DNA of 7,883 nt from NCBI GenBank assembly GCA_000715635.1, contig KL569109.1, forward strand, positions 25,362-33,244, written 5' to 3'. The notes beneath the pieces were generated by a model, which was given only the letters and a program-made list of their open reading frames with translations, made no database searches and was not told the origin of the DNA. The DNA is from Streptomyces violaceus. GTDB taxonomy: Bacteria > Actinomycetota > Actinomycetes > Streptomycetales > Streptomycetaceae. The position numbers and the translations under genes are program-made. Each line of letters opens with the position of its first letter. Positions within the stretch are counted from its first letter, which is position 1. Below, piece by piece: positions 1-7,861 of this stretch.

Positions 1-979
1 CGGGGAAGCAGAGGCACACCGCGGCCAGCCCGACCAGCCACACCATGTACTGCGGGCTGATCACCCGGCTGGTGGTCGTGAACATCAGCACCGTCACGAA
101 AGCCACGTCGGCGAGCGTGTGCTCCTCGAAGCGCCGGGCCAGCAGCCGCCACAGCACCAGCCAGCCGAGGGCCGCACCCGTCAGGAACAGCGCGCCCGTG
201 CTCACCTCGCTCACGTACGGCCCGAGGAACTCGATCGAGCCGTAGTTCAGCCGCACCTCGCCCTGCCAGCCGAAGTGCCGGGCGACATGGAAGACGAGCG
301 CGCCGAGCGACTCCACCTCGGTGCCGCGGTCGCGCTGGAAGGTGAGGAAGGCGAACCCGCCGGGCATGGCCAGGGCGAAGGCGCCCGTCACCGCGATGCC
401 GGTCACCAGGGCCGACATCCAGGCGCTCCGCCGGCGGGCGGCCAGCAGGAGCATCGCCGGCCAGACCTTCAGCAGCGCGCCGAAGGCCGCCAGCGCCCCC
501 ATCGTCTTCGGGTGCCGGGCCCCGGCGAGCAGCGCGGCCACCGCCACGGCCGTGACCATCACGTCGTAGCGCGCGTACACCGTCGGACCCAGCAGCGGCA
601 CGCCCGCCACCCAGACCCAGGCGCCGCGCAGGGTCCGGCCGGGACGCCGTCCGGCGTACGCCAGCAGGGCCAGAACGGCCAGGTCGGTGACGCAGACCAG
701 GACGAAGAACGCGGTCGCGTAGTGCAGGAAGGGCAGCAGCGCGGGGGAGAGGATCGCCAGGGCGGCGGCGGGCGGGTACTGCCAGGTGACGTCGTTCTGA
801 GGGAACGTTCCGGTGCGCAGGATGTCGTACCAGCCCTGGTAGATGACGTGCACGTCGCTCGTCACGTCCGGGCCCGGGAAGACGTACACCTTCATCACGA
901 ACAGCAGCAGCGCCAGCCTCGTGAGACACCAGATCACCGGCAGCCATGCCAGGGACCGCCTCGCGCCCGTCCTCTTCAC
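1..979 (-). CDS. GT87-family integral membrane mannosyltransferase, 3' end cut by window edge
   Basis: I translated this gene from the reverse strand; it stays open to the left edge, so 326 N-terminal residues are visible. The GTG start at 979 follows an AGGGA ribosome site (984-988), and an in-frame TGA lies about 13 codons further upstream. The protein is strongly hydrophobic, with at least seven apparent membrane segments (about 11-34, 71-108, 140-153, 158-181, 190-205, 261-280 and 291-325). Between the first two is a polar extracytoplasmic loop with D38, D42 and a Tyr-Pro-Pro at 68-70, where GT-C enzymes place their catalytic acid. RYD at 137-139, KVWP at 171-174 and SPQYMVW near 308-314 fit the GT87 (DUF2029) family. 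Family members use polyprenyl-phosphate mannose to mannosylate lipids or glycans outside the membrane; the acceptor here is unknown. It diverges from the GT4 gene, which suggests a shared envelope-glycan role (inference). Confidence 0.85.
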   Translation of the reverse strand, partial: MKRTGARRSLAWLPVIWCLTRLALLLFVMKVYVFPGPDVTSDVHVIYQGWYDILRTGTFPQNDVTWQYPPAAALAILSPALLPFLHYATAFFVLVCVTDLAVLALLAYAGRRPGRTLRGAWVWVAGVPLLGPTVYARYDVMVTAVAVAALLAGARHPKTMGALAAFGALLKVWPAMLLLAARRRSAWMSALVTGIAVTGAFALAMPGGFAFLTFQRDRGTEVESLGALVFHVARHFGWQGEVRLNYGSIEFLGPYVSEVSTGALFLTGAALGWLVLWRLLARRFEEHTLADVAFVTVLMFTTTSRVISPQYMVWLVGLAAVCLCFP

Positions 980-1024
980 CTGATCCCTGCCCGTCCGCGT
1001 GCTCTGTCGATGGGGTCATGATGT

Positions 1025-1076
1025 CCCGGACCGCTGTGAGCGTGCCATAAGAGCTGCCCCGGACGGCTGTGAGGGT
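1025..1076. repeat. 19-bp imperfect direct repeat between divergent glycosyltransferase genes
   Basis: CCCGGACCGCTGTGAGCGT (1025-1043) recurs as CCCGGACGGCTGTGAGGGT (1058-1076). The copies share 17 of 19 bases and are offset by 33 bp, close to three helical turns. The pair lies between the divergent GT87 start (979) and the preferred GT4 start (1099), and the second copy reaches to about 20 bases before the GT4 GTG. A tandem operator for one regulator acting on both promoters is possible, but a chance duplication is not excluded. I could not assign -10 or -35 boxes with confidence. Confidence 0.5.
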
Positions 1077-1086
1077 CGGGTTCGGT

Positions 1087-1090
1087 AGGG
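1087..1090 (+). promoter_or_regulatory. Shine-Dalgarno site that decides the GT4 start
   Basis: AGGG at 1087-1090 lies eight bases before the GTG at 1099. The in-frame upstream GTG at 1069 has no comparable purine-rich site. A start at 1099 also begins the protein with MRKTLIVTNDFPPRPGG, which matches how GT4 PimB-like proteins usually begin. Confidence 0.6.
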
Positions 1091-1098
1091 TCGGCGGC

Positions 1099-2241
1099 GT
1101 GCGCAAGACCCTGATCGTGACCAACGACTTCCCGCCCCGGCCCGGCGGCATCCAGGCGTTTCTGCACAACATGGCGCTGCGGCTGGACCCCCAGCAGCTG
1201 GTCGTCTACGCGTCGACGTGGAAGCGGGGCCGGGAGGGCGTCGAGGCGACCGCAGCCTTCGACGCCGAGCAGCCCTTCACCGTCGTACGGGACCGTACGA
1301 CCATGCTGCTGCCGACGCCCGCCGTCACCCGGCGCGCCGTCGGGCTGCTGCGGGAGCACGGCTGTACCTCGGTGTGGTTCGGGGCGGCGGCGCCGCTCGG
1401 CCTGATGGCACCGGCGCTGCGCGGCGCGGGCGCCGAGCGGCTGGTGGCCACCACGCACGGGCACGAGGCCGGCTGGGCCCAGCTGCCCGCGGCCAGGCAG
1501 CTGCTGCGCCGGATCGGGGACTCCACGGACACGATCACCTACCTCGGCGAGTACACGCGCTCGCGGATCGCCGGCGCGCTGAGCCCGCAGGCGGCCCCGC
1601 GGATGGCGCAGCTGCCGCCCGGGGTCGACGAGAAGACCTTCCACCCGGACTCGGGTGGCGACGAGATCCGGGCCCGGCTCGGGCTGACGGACCGGCCGGT
1701 GATCATCTGCGTGTCCCGGTTGGTGCGGCGCAAGGGGCAGGACACGCTGATCCGGGCCATGCCCCGGATCCTGGCCGCCGAGCCGGACGCCGTACTGCTG
1801 ATCGTCGGGGGCGGCCCGTACGAGAGGGATCTGCGCAGGCTCGCCCACGAGACCGGCGTCGCCGCCTCCGTACGCTTCACCGGTGCCGTGCCCTGGTCCG
1901 AGCTGCCCGCCCACTACGGCGCCGGCGATGTCTTCGCGATGCCGTGCCGCACCCGCCGGGGAGGCCTGGACGTCGAAGGGCTCGGCATCGTCTACCTGGA
2001 GGCCTCCGCGACCGGCCTGCCCGTCGTCGCCGGCGACTCCGGTGGCGCGCCGGACGCTGTCCTCGACGGGGAGACGGGCTGGGTCGTCCGGGGCGGCTCC
2101 CCGGCGGACGCGGCCGACCGCATCATCACCCTCCTGGGAGACGCCGAGCTGCGCCACCGAATGGGGGAGCGGGGCAGGGCGTGGGTCGAGGAGAAGTGGC
2201 GCTGGGACCTGCTCGCGGAGCATCTGAAGAACTTGCTGTAG
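1099..2241 (+). CDS. PimB'-like GT4 glycosyltransferase (GDP-mannose-dependent mannosyltransferase)
   Basis: A 380-residue retaining GT-B enzyme of family GT4, most like PimB', which adds the second mannose to phosphatidylinositol mannosides on the cytoplasmic face of the membrane in corynebacteria and mycobacteria. The N-terminal domain opens with TNDFPPRPGGIQ (the Gly-Gly acceptor/phosphate loop) and has THGHE near residue 120. The C-terminal donor domain has SRLVRRKGQ with R207 and K212, GGGPYE, and the EX7E motif EGLGIVYLE with E293 and E301. Length and spacing are normal, so the gene looks intact. I chose the GTG at 1099 over the GTG at 1069 because of its ribosome site and the family N-terminus. 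The donor (probably GDP-mannose) is well supported by family; the acceptor in Streptomyces is inferred. It diverges from the GT87 gene and is followed by a stem-loop element. Confidence 0.9.
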   Translation: MRKTLIVTNDFPPRPGGIQAFLHNMALRLDPQQLVVYASTWKRGREGVEATAAFDAEQPFTVVRDRTTMLLPTPAVTRRAVGLLREHGCTSVWFGAAAPLGLMAPALRGAGAERLVATTHGHEAGWAQLPAARQLLRRIGDSTDTITYLGEYTRSRIAGALSPQAAPRMAQLPPGVDEKTFHPDSGGDEIRARLGLTDRPVIICVSRLVRRKGQDTLIRAMPRILAAEPDAVLLIVGGGPYERDLRRLAHETGVAASVRFTGAVPWSELPAHYGAGDVFAMPCRTRRGGLDVEGLGIVYLEASATGLPVVAGDSGGAPDAVLDGETGWVVRGGSPADAADRIITLLGDAELRHRMGERGRAWVEEKWRWDLLAEHLKNLL

Positions 2242-2290
2242 TTGCCCCAGGGGCGCGGGGAACTGCGCGACAAGCCAAAGGCAACCCGCA
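2241..2290 (+). repeat. Streptomyces-type intergenic stem-loop element after the GT4 gene
   Basis: The element begins at the last base of the GT4 stop codon. The outer stem is GTTGCC (2241-2246) with GGCAAC (2280-2285), and an inner pair is CGCG (2254-2257) with CGCG (2266-2269). The 11-base palindrome GCCCCAGGGGC (2244-2254) could form a competing structure. The core GGGGCGCGGGGAACTGCGCG is one I recognise from memory as recurring in many Streptomyces intergenic regions, usually just after stop codons. Its function is not settled; a 3'-end or terminator-like role is plausible. There is no T-run. Confidence 0.55.
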
Positions 2291-2322
2291 CACGCCCACA
2301 ACGATCACGTGGCAGCCCACTA

Positions 2323-3993
<1,671 letters not shown>

Positions 3994-4011
3994 GGGCGGT
4001 CCGGCCGCACC

Positions 4012-4554
4012 TCACATGTACTGGAAGTACCGGTCGTACCAGGCTGGCGGAAGATCGTCCTCCTCTTCTTCCTCCTCGTCCGCGGACGAGGCCGCCGCCA
4101 GCGCCGCCAGAATCGCCTCGTCGTCCTCGTTGTCTCCGAGGGGAGTTGGTCCGTCGTACGGCTCCATGAGGAGTTCGATGGGCACGTAGACGCAGCCGAG
4201 TTCCGTACACAGCTCGTCGAGCCAGGTCACGAACTCGTCGCCCAGGCCTTCCTCCCAGCTGGGCAGACCCGGGAGGCCCGCTCTGGCGGTGACGAAGGGG
4301 CCAAAATTGCTGATCGCCATCTGCAGGGGCCGGCCGGTCCCCGTGGCCTCACCAGGGACCGAGACGACACCGAGGAAGCTCGAGTCCTGTCCCATGCCGG
4401 CCGACACGGACGGCCCGAACCGCCGCTCCGCGGCGTCGGCGAACCGCCGAAAGCGCTGCCGGGCGGCCGGAACGTCGTAATCCCGGGGCATCTCCCGGTG
4501 TTCGGGGTCGTCCAGCTCGCGCAGGAGCTCCCGGAGGCGGTCGAGGGGAAGCAT
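4012..4554 (-). CDS. Putative immunity protein for the upstream polymorphic toxin
   Basis: A 180-residue acidic, probably cytoplasmic protein with no signal peptide or membrane segment. The ATG at 4554 follows AAGGA (4562-4566) at a spacing of seven bases, although the frame stays open upstream into the toxin because of a frameshift there. Visible features are a charged N-terminal helix (LRELLRELDDPEH), a central core with AISNFGPFVTA at about 80-90, a Leu/Cys-rich segment (LDELCTELGCVYVPIELL), a run of six Glu near 160-165, and an aromatic C-terminus WYDRYFQYM. The central SNFG-type motif followed by a terminal W-R-(Y/F)-F pattern resembles small actinobacterial proteins encoded beside toxin genes, but I cannot name an immunity family. 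The immunity role is inferred from position: same strand, directly downstream of a toxin domain. It probably has its own transcript, since a strong hairpin separates it from the toxin. Confidence 0.7.
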   Translation of the reverse strand: MLPLDRLRELLRELDDPEHREMPRDYDVPAARQRFRRFADAAERRFGPSVSAGMGQDSSFLGVVSVPGEATGTGRPLQMAISNFGPFVTARAGLPGLPSWEEGLGDEFVTWLDELCTELGCVYVPIELLMEPYDGPTPLGDNEDDEAILAALAAASSADEEEEEEDDLPPAWYDRYFQYM

Positions 4555-4561
4555 GGTGGTG

Positions 4562-4566
4562 TCCTT
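4562..4566 (-). promoter_or_regulatory. Shine-Dalgarno site fixing the immunity start
   Basis: On the minus strand AAGGA lies seven bases before the ATG at 4554. It decides the start, because the reading frame stays open for more than 1.9 kb upstream and length alone would fuse this gene to the toxin. Confidence 0.65.
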
Positions 4567-4615
4567 CGTGGTGTTCGCCGTACGCCGGCTCTTAGGGGTG
4601 ATTCTTGTCCGAGTA

Positions 4616-4650
4616 CGCGGCCGGGGCCAGACAGCCCGGCCCCGGCCGCG
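4616..4650 (-). terminator. 13-bp perfect inverted repeat between toxin and immunity genes
   Basis: CGCGGCCGGGGCC (4616-4628) and GGCCCCGGCCGCG (4638-4650) pair perfectly over 13 bp around a 9-base loop. On the minus strand the stem begins four bases after the TGA at 4655-4657, the stop of the toxin's expected final frame. No T-run follows, which is common for actinobacterial terminators. It likely ends or attenuates toxin transcription. Its position also supports 4655, not the immunity stop, as the toxin's natural end. Confidence 0.65.
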
Positions 4651-4654
4651 CGCG

Positions 4655-6183
4655 TCAGAGCCTCGGGCACTGTCCCGACGCTGACGGATACGCGCTGATG
4701 ACGCGGTACATCTGCTCTTGTACCGGGTGACGATGCACAAGAACTTCTCGCCACCGTCTCCGATCGGTTCCGCGTATTCGACGGGGAAGACCTTGTTGCC
4801 CTGGCCAGGGAGGGGATTGCCGCGCTTCTTCCAGGCGTCGTCGATCAACGCCAGGAGCTTGCCCTGGTCCTTCTCCTTGAAGATGCTGTGCAGCGGCTTG
4901 CCCGGTTTGGGTCTCGTATGTTCCATGACATGGTCGATGCGGTGCTTGGTCGCGCTTTCCCGCATGTACACCAAGCCGCCCGGCGACTGGAACATGTCGT
5001 TGCCCATGTGCTGGAAGCCCACCGGACAGCTGATCGAACTCGCCGCCCGTGCGAGCGACATGGCGCGCAGTGACCGCGCGCACAGCGCGAACGCCGGGTG
5101 GTTGCCGAACAACTTGCGGAAGAAGCCGTCCGCCTTGGTGCCCCACTTGCCGAACTTGATGCCCGCAGCGCCCCATCCGACGAACGGCACGGCACCGGCG
5201 CAGGACAGACCCGCGTCGATCTTGTTGTCCTCGCCGAAGTACCAGGCGCAGTTGATGCCGTCGGCGGCCTCGCCGAAGCCGGGAACCAGGCCGAGGACGT
5301 CGAGGGTGAAGTGGCCGCCCTCGGACAGCAACTGCCCCCAGTCGATCTCGTTCAGCTTGGCCATGTACTCCGCGAACTCCTCGTCCTCCGCGAGCAGTGC
5401 GCGTTCCTCGTTCTCGGCGACGATGTCCGCGAAGTGCTTGCGGATCTCCTCCTGGAGTTTGCGGAACGCAACGTCGCCCGCCGCATCCGCAGCCTTGCTC
5501 GCGGCCGCCGCGTCCTTGCCGGCCTCGATCGACGAGGCGTACGCGGCGTCGGCCGCGGCCCAGGCGTCGCTCGCGGAGACCTGTGCCGCGGCGGCGGACG
5601 CCGTGGCACGGTCGGCCGACAGGTCGGCCGAGCGCGCGGCCTGCTTCGCGTCGGCCTCGGCGGCCCGGGCCTTCTTGGCCGAGGCGGCGGCGTCGGCTGC
5701 GGACTTCTCCGCCGCGTCGGCGTGCGCGTCCGCTTCCTTGGCGTACTCGCCCGCCTGTCGCGCCGATTCCCGCGCGGCGTTCGCGTGCTTCGCCGCGTCC
5801 TCGGCCGCGTTGATGGCCTCGGCCGCCACCTTGGCGGCCAGAGCGGCGTCCTCCTGGGCTTTCGCCGCGGTCTTCGCCGCTCCGGCGATCAGACCCTGGA
5901 CCCGGGAGACATGGGTCGCGGTGAGCTTGTCCTGGCGCGCCGCGCGGTACTGCTCGACCTCGATGAACTGGTGCAGCACCTGCGGCGGTCCGGCCACCGC
6001 CACGTCGGCCGCGGCCTTGAGCTCCGGTCCGTCCGTGCTGCGCAACTGGACGGCCCGGACCCGCTCGTCGCTCGTCCGGGCCGTGTAGTACCCGGTGTGG
6101 ACGAACGTCCGCATCTTGTCGGCGGAGCCGGAGTCCAGTGCCTCCTGGCCGGCCTTCTTCACCGCGGATCCGGCGTTCTGCAT
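4655..6183 (-). CDS. ALF-repeat polymorphic toxin, 5'-truncated and frameshifted near its C-terminus
   Basis: The 3' part of a large, normally secreted toxin, about 508 residues numbered from the ATG at 6183. Residues 14-85 hold ALF-type repeats (MRTFVHTGYYTARTSDERV). Residues 97-240 are an Ala-rich coiled stalk. Residues 286-355 are a Gly-rich hydrophobic pre-toxin linker (LGLVPGFGEAADG, AVPFVGWGAAG). Residues 400-508 are the toxin domain, with HRIDHVMEH at 414-422, H432 and W451; its proper end, MYRVISAYPS, is in a different frame. After Ser490 (4714-4716) the frame slips; a single missing base would restore KSRMYRVISAYPS and a stop at 4655-4657. Without it, translation runs on through the hairpin into the immunity gene. 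The ATG at 6183 has no ribosome site and sits inside a repeat, and no signal peptide is present, so the true 5' end is missing. The fold suggests a BECR/EndoU-like RNase (inference). It is probably inactive as sequenced, unless the indel is an error. Confidence 0.75.
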
Positions 6184-6203
6184 CAGAGACGCCGGCGCCG
6201 GGC
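6184..6203. other. Strand-switch junction between toxin and FG-GAP fragments
   Basis: To the left, toxin coding sequence reads leftward from the ALF-repeat residues MQNAGSAV. To the right, FG-GAP coding sequence reads rightward from about LALRLTTGL. Neither gene has a start here, so both lost their 5' parts at this point. A 10-bp palindrome CCGGCGCCGG (6192-6201) lies in the junction. It may be a real rearrangement or an assembly join. Confidence 0.6.
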
Positions 6204-6493
6204 TGGCCCTGCGGCTGACCACCGGCCTGACGGTGGCCTCCGCACACGCCCTCAACCAGGGTGCCGACGGGATCTCCGGCGCCACCGAGGCGGGTGACCG
6301 CTTCGGGGCGGGCGTCGCCGCGGGCGACTTCACCGGGACCTCGTCCACCGGCCTGGCGATCGGTGCCCCGGGGGAGAACTCCGGTGACGGCACCGTCGTC
6401 CACGTCGACGCCGACGGCACCGGCGTCTTCATCGGTCCCGCCGCCGCGGGCACCCCCGCCGACGGCGGCCTGGGCACCGTCCTCGCACCGTAG
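6188..6493 (+). pseudogene. 3' remnant of an FG-GAP (integrin-alpha-like) repeat protein gene
   Basis: About 100 codons ending at TAG 6491-6493 encode the C-terminus of a beta-propeller FG-GAP protein. The diagnostic run is GDRFGAGVAAGDFTG, then LAIGAPGENSGDGTV, then a short final blade ending LGTVLAP. In Streptomyces, proteins with FG-GAP repeats are usually secreted, carry several such repeats in tandem and can bind calcium. Here only one full repeat and the tail remain. Third codon positions in this frame are almost all G or C, which supports it as the real coding strand here over the open minus-strand frame. The frame stays open to the left, but that part is antisense to the toxin. No start or ribosome site belongs to it. 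It converges on the acyl-CoA ligase with 24 bases between stops. Confidence 0.7.
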
Positions 6494-6497
6494 GCGG

Positions 6498-6516
6498 CGG
6501 GAGGACGGCTCTCCCG
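6498..6516. terminator. Small shared hairpin between convergent FG-GAP remnant and ligase
   Basis: CGGGAG (6498-6503) and CTCCCG (6511-6516) form a 6-bp stem with a 7-base loop, filling most of the 24-base gap between the two stop codons. A hairpin here could serve transcripts from both directions. The stem is short and has no T-run, so confidence is modest. Confidence 0.35.
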
Positions 6517-6517
6517 G

Positions 6518-7861
6518 TCACTTCGCGTAGATCGCCTCGACCTCGTGCGCGTAGTCCTTGGCCACCACGTTCCGCTTCAGCTTCAGCGAGGGGGTCAGGT
6601 GGCCCGTCTCCTCCGTGAACTGGGAGGACAGAATGCGGAACTTCCGCACCGATTCCGCCTTCGACACCGCGGCGTTGCCGTCGTCGATCGCCGCCTGGAT
6701 CGCGGCCAGCAGGTCCGGGTCCTCGCACAGCGACGCCGCGGTGGAACCCGCGGGCTTGCCGTGGTCCGCGCACCAACGGCCCAGGAACTCCTCGTCGATG
6801 GTGACCAGCGCGCCCACGAACGGCCGCCCGTCGCCCACCACCATGCACTCCGCCACCAGCGCGTGCGCCCGGATGCGGTCCTCGATCACGGCCGGGGCGA
6901 CGTTCTTGCCGCCCGCGGTGACGATGATCTCCTTCTTGCGGCCGGTGATCTTGAGGTAGCCGTCCTCGTCGAGGGTGCCGATGTCACCGGTGTGGAACCA
7001 GCCGTCGGCCAGCGCCTCCCCGGTCGCGCCGGGGTTGTTCCAGTACTCCTTGAACAGGTGCTCGCCGTGCAGCAGCACCTCGCCGTCGTCGGCGATCCGG
7101 ACCACCGAGCCGGGCAGCGGCTGGCCGACCGTGCCGATCTTCTGCCGGTCCCAGGGGTTGAACGCCGTGGCCGCACAGGACTCGGTCAGGCCGTAGCCCT
7201 CCAGGACCGTGAAGCCGATGCCGCGGAAGAAGTGGCCCAGGCGCTCGCCCAGCGGAGCGCCGCCGGAGATGGCGTACTCGCCCCGGCCGCCGAGGACCGC
7301 GCGGAGCTTGCTGTAGACGAGCTTGTCGAACGTCTTGTGCTTGATCTTCAGGCCGAAGGACGGGCCCGAGGGAGTGTCCAGCGCCTTGCTGTAGGCGATC
7401 GCGGTGTCGGCGGCCTTGTCGAAGATCTTGCCCTTGCCGTCGGCCTGCGCCTTGGCACGCGCCGAGTTGTAGACTTTCTCGAAGACGCGCGGCACCCCGA
7501 GGATCAGCGTCGGGCGGAACGAGGCCAGCTCGTCGGTGAGGTTCTTGATGTCCGGGACGCAGCCGAGCTTGATCGGCGCCATCATGGGCGCGATCTGCAC
7601 CAGCCGGCCGAAGACGTGCGCGAGCGGCAGGAAGAGCAGCACCGAACACTCACCGGTGCGGAACAGCGGACGCAGCCGCTCCACGATGTTGCCGCACTCG
7701 GCGAAGAAGCTGCGGTGGGTGAGCACACAGCCCTTGGGGCGGCCGGTCGTGCCCGAGGTGTAGACGATGGTCGCCGGGTCGTCGGCCTTGGCGATCGAGC
7801 CGCGCTCCTCGACCGTCCGGTCGGTGACGTCCTGCCCGAGCCGGCCCAGTTCGTCGAGACC
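6518..7861 (-). CDS. Long-chain fatty-acid-CoA ligase (FadD15-like), 5' end missing at contig end
   Basis: An AMP-forming acyl-CoA synthetase of the ANL superfamily that activates long-chain fatty acids with ATP and CoA. The visible 447 C-terminal residues include the P-loop YTSGTTGRPKG (7730-7761), PLAHVFGR, the A5-type GYGLTES (7178-7198), GWFHTGD (6983-7003), the hinge region DGYLKITGRKKEIIVTAGGK (near 6905-6965) and the catalytic-lysine segment LTPSLKLKRN (6569-6598). Family members of this type are about 600 residues, so roughly 150 N-terminal residues lie beyond the contig end. Genomic sequence stops at 7861. The in-frame codons beyond it (encoding MYKRQ) are sequencing adapter, not a real start. 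It is convergent with the FG-GAP remnant. From memory, a ligase of this type sits beside the GT4 gene in S. coelicolor. The family is certain; the chain-length preference is not. Confidence 0.93.
   Translation of the reverse strand, partial: GLDELGRLGQDVTDRTVEERGSIAKADDPATIVYTSGTTGRPKGCVLTHRSFFAECGNIVERLRPLFRTGECSVLLFLPLAHVFGRLVQIAPMMAPIKLGCVPDIKNLTDELASFRPTLILGVPRVFEKVYNSARAKAQADGKGKIFDKAADTAIAYSKALDTPSGPSFGLKIKHKTFDKLVYSKLRAVLGGRGEYAISGGAPLGERLGHFFRGIGFTVLEGYGLTESCAATAFNPWDRQKIGTVGQPLPGSVVRIADDGEVLLHGEHLFKEYWNNPGATGEALADGWFHTGDIGTLDEDGYLKITGRKKEIIVTAGGKNVAPAVIEDRIRAHALVAECMVVGDGRPFVGALVTIDEEFLGRWCADHGKPAGSTAASLCEDPDLLAAIQAAIDDGNAAVSKAESVRKFRILSSQFTEETGHLTPSLKLKRNVVAKDYAHEVEAIYAK

Noticed and set aside
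119..1021. 300-codon plus-strand frame at the left end
   Set aside because: It is rich in Arg, Gln, Gly and His and antisense to the multi-pass GT87 protein, so it is a shadow of a gene that runs off the window.
4709..4720. Programmed -1 ribosomal frameshift in the toxin
   Set aside because: The shift direction would fit, but there is no slippery heptamer and the strong hairpin lies about 60 bases downstream, after the stop. A mutation or sequencing error is simpler.
4718..6088. 456-codon plus-strand frame rich in Ala and Ser
   Set aside because: It is antisense to the toxin's Ala-rich stalk, where GCC/GCG codons read backwards also avoid stops. The toxin strand shows recognisable repeats and domains.
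6184..6477. N-terminal extension of the toxin frame to an ATG at 6477
   Set aside because: The extension is Pro/Ala-rich without a signal peptide or ALF repeats, and it lies antisense to a clear FG-GAP repeat on the plus strand.
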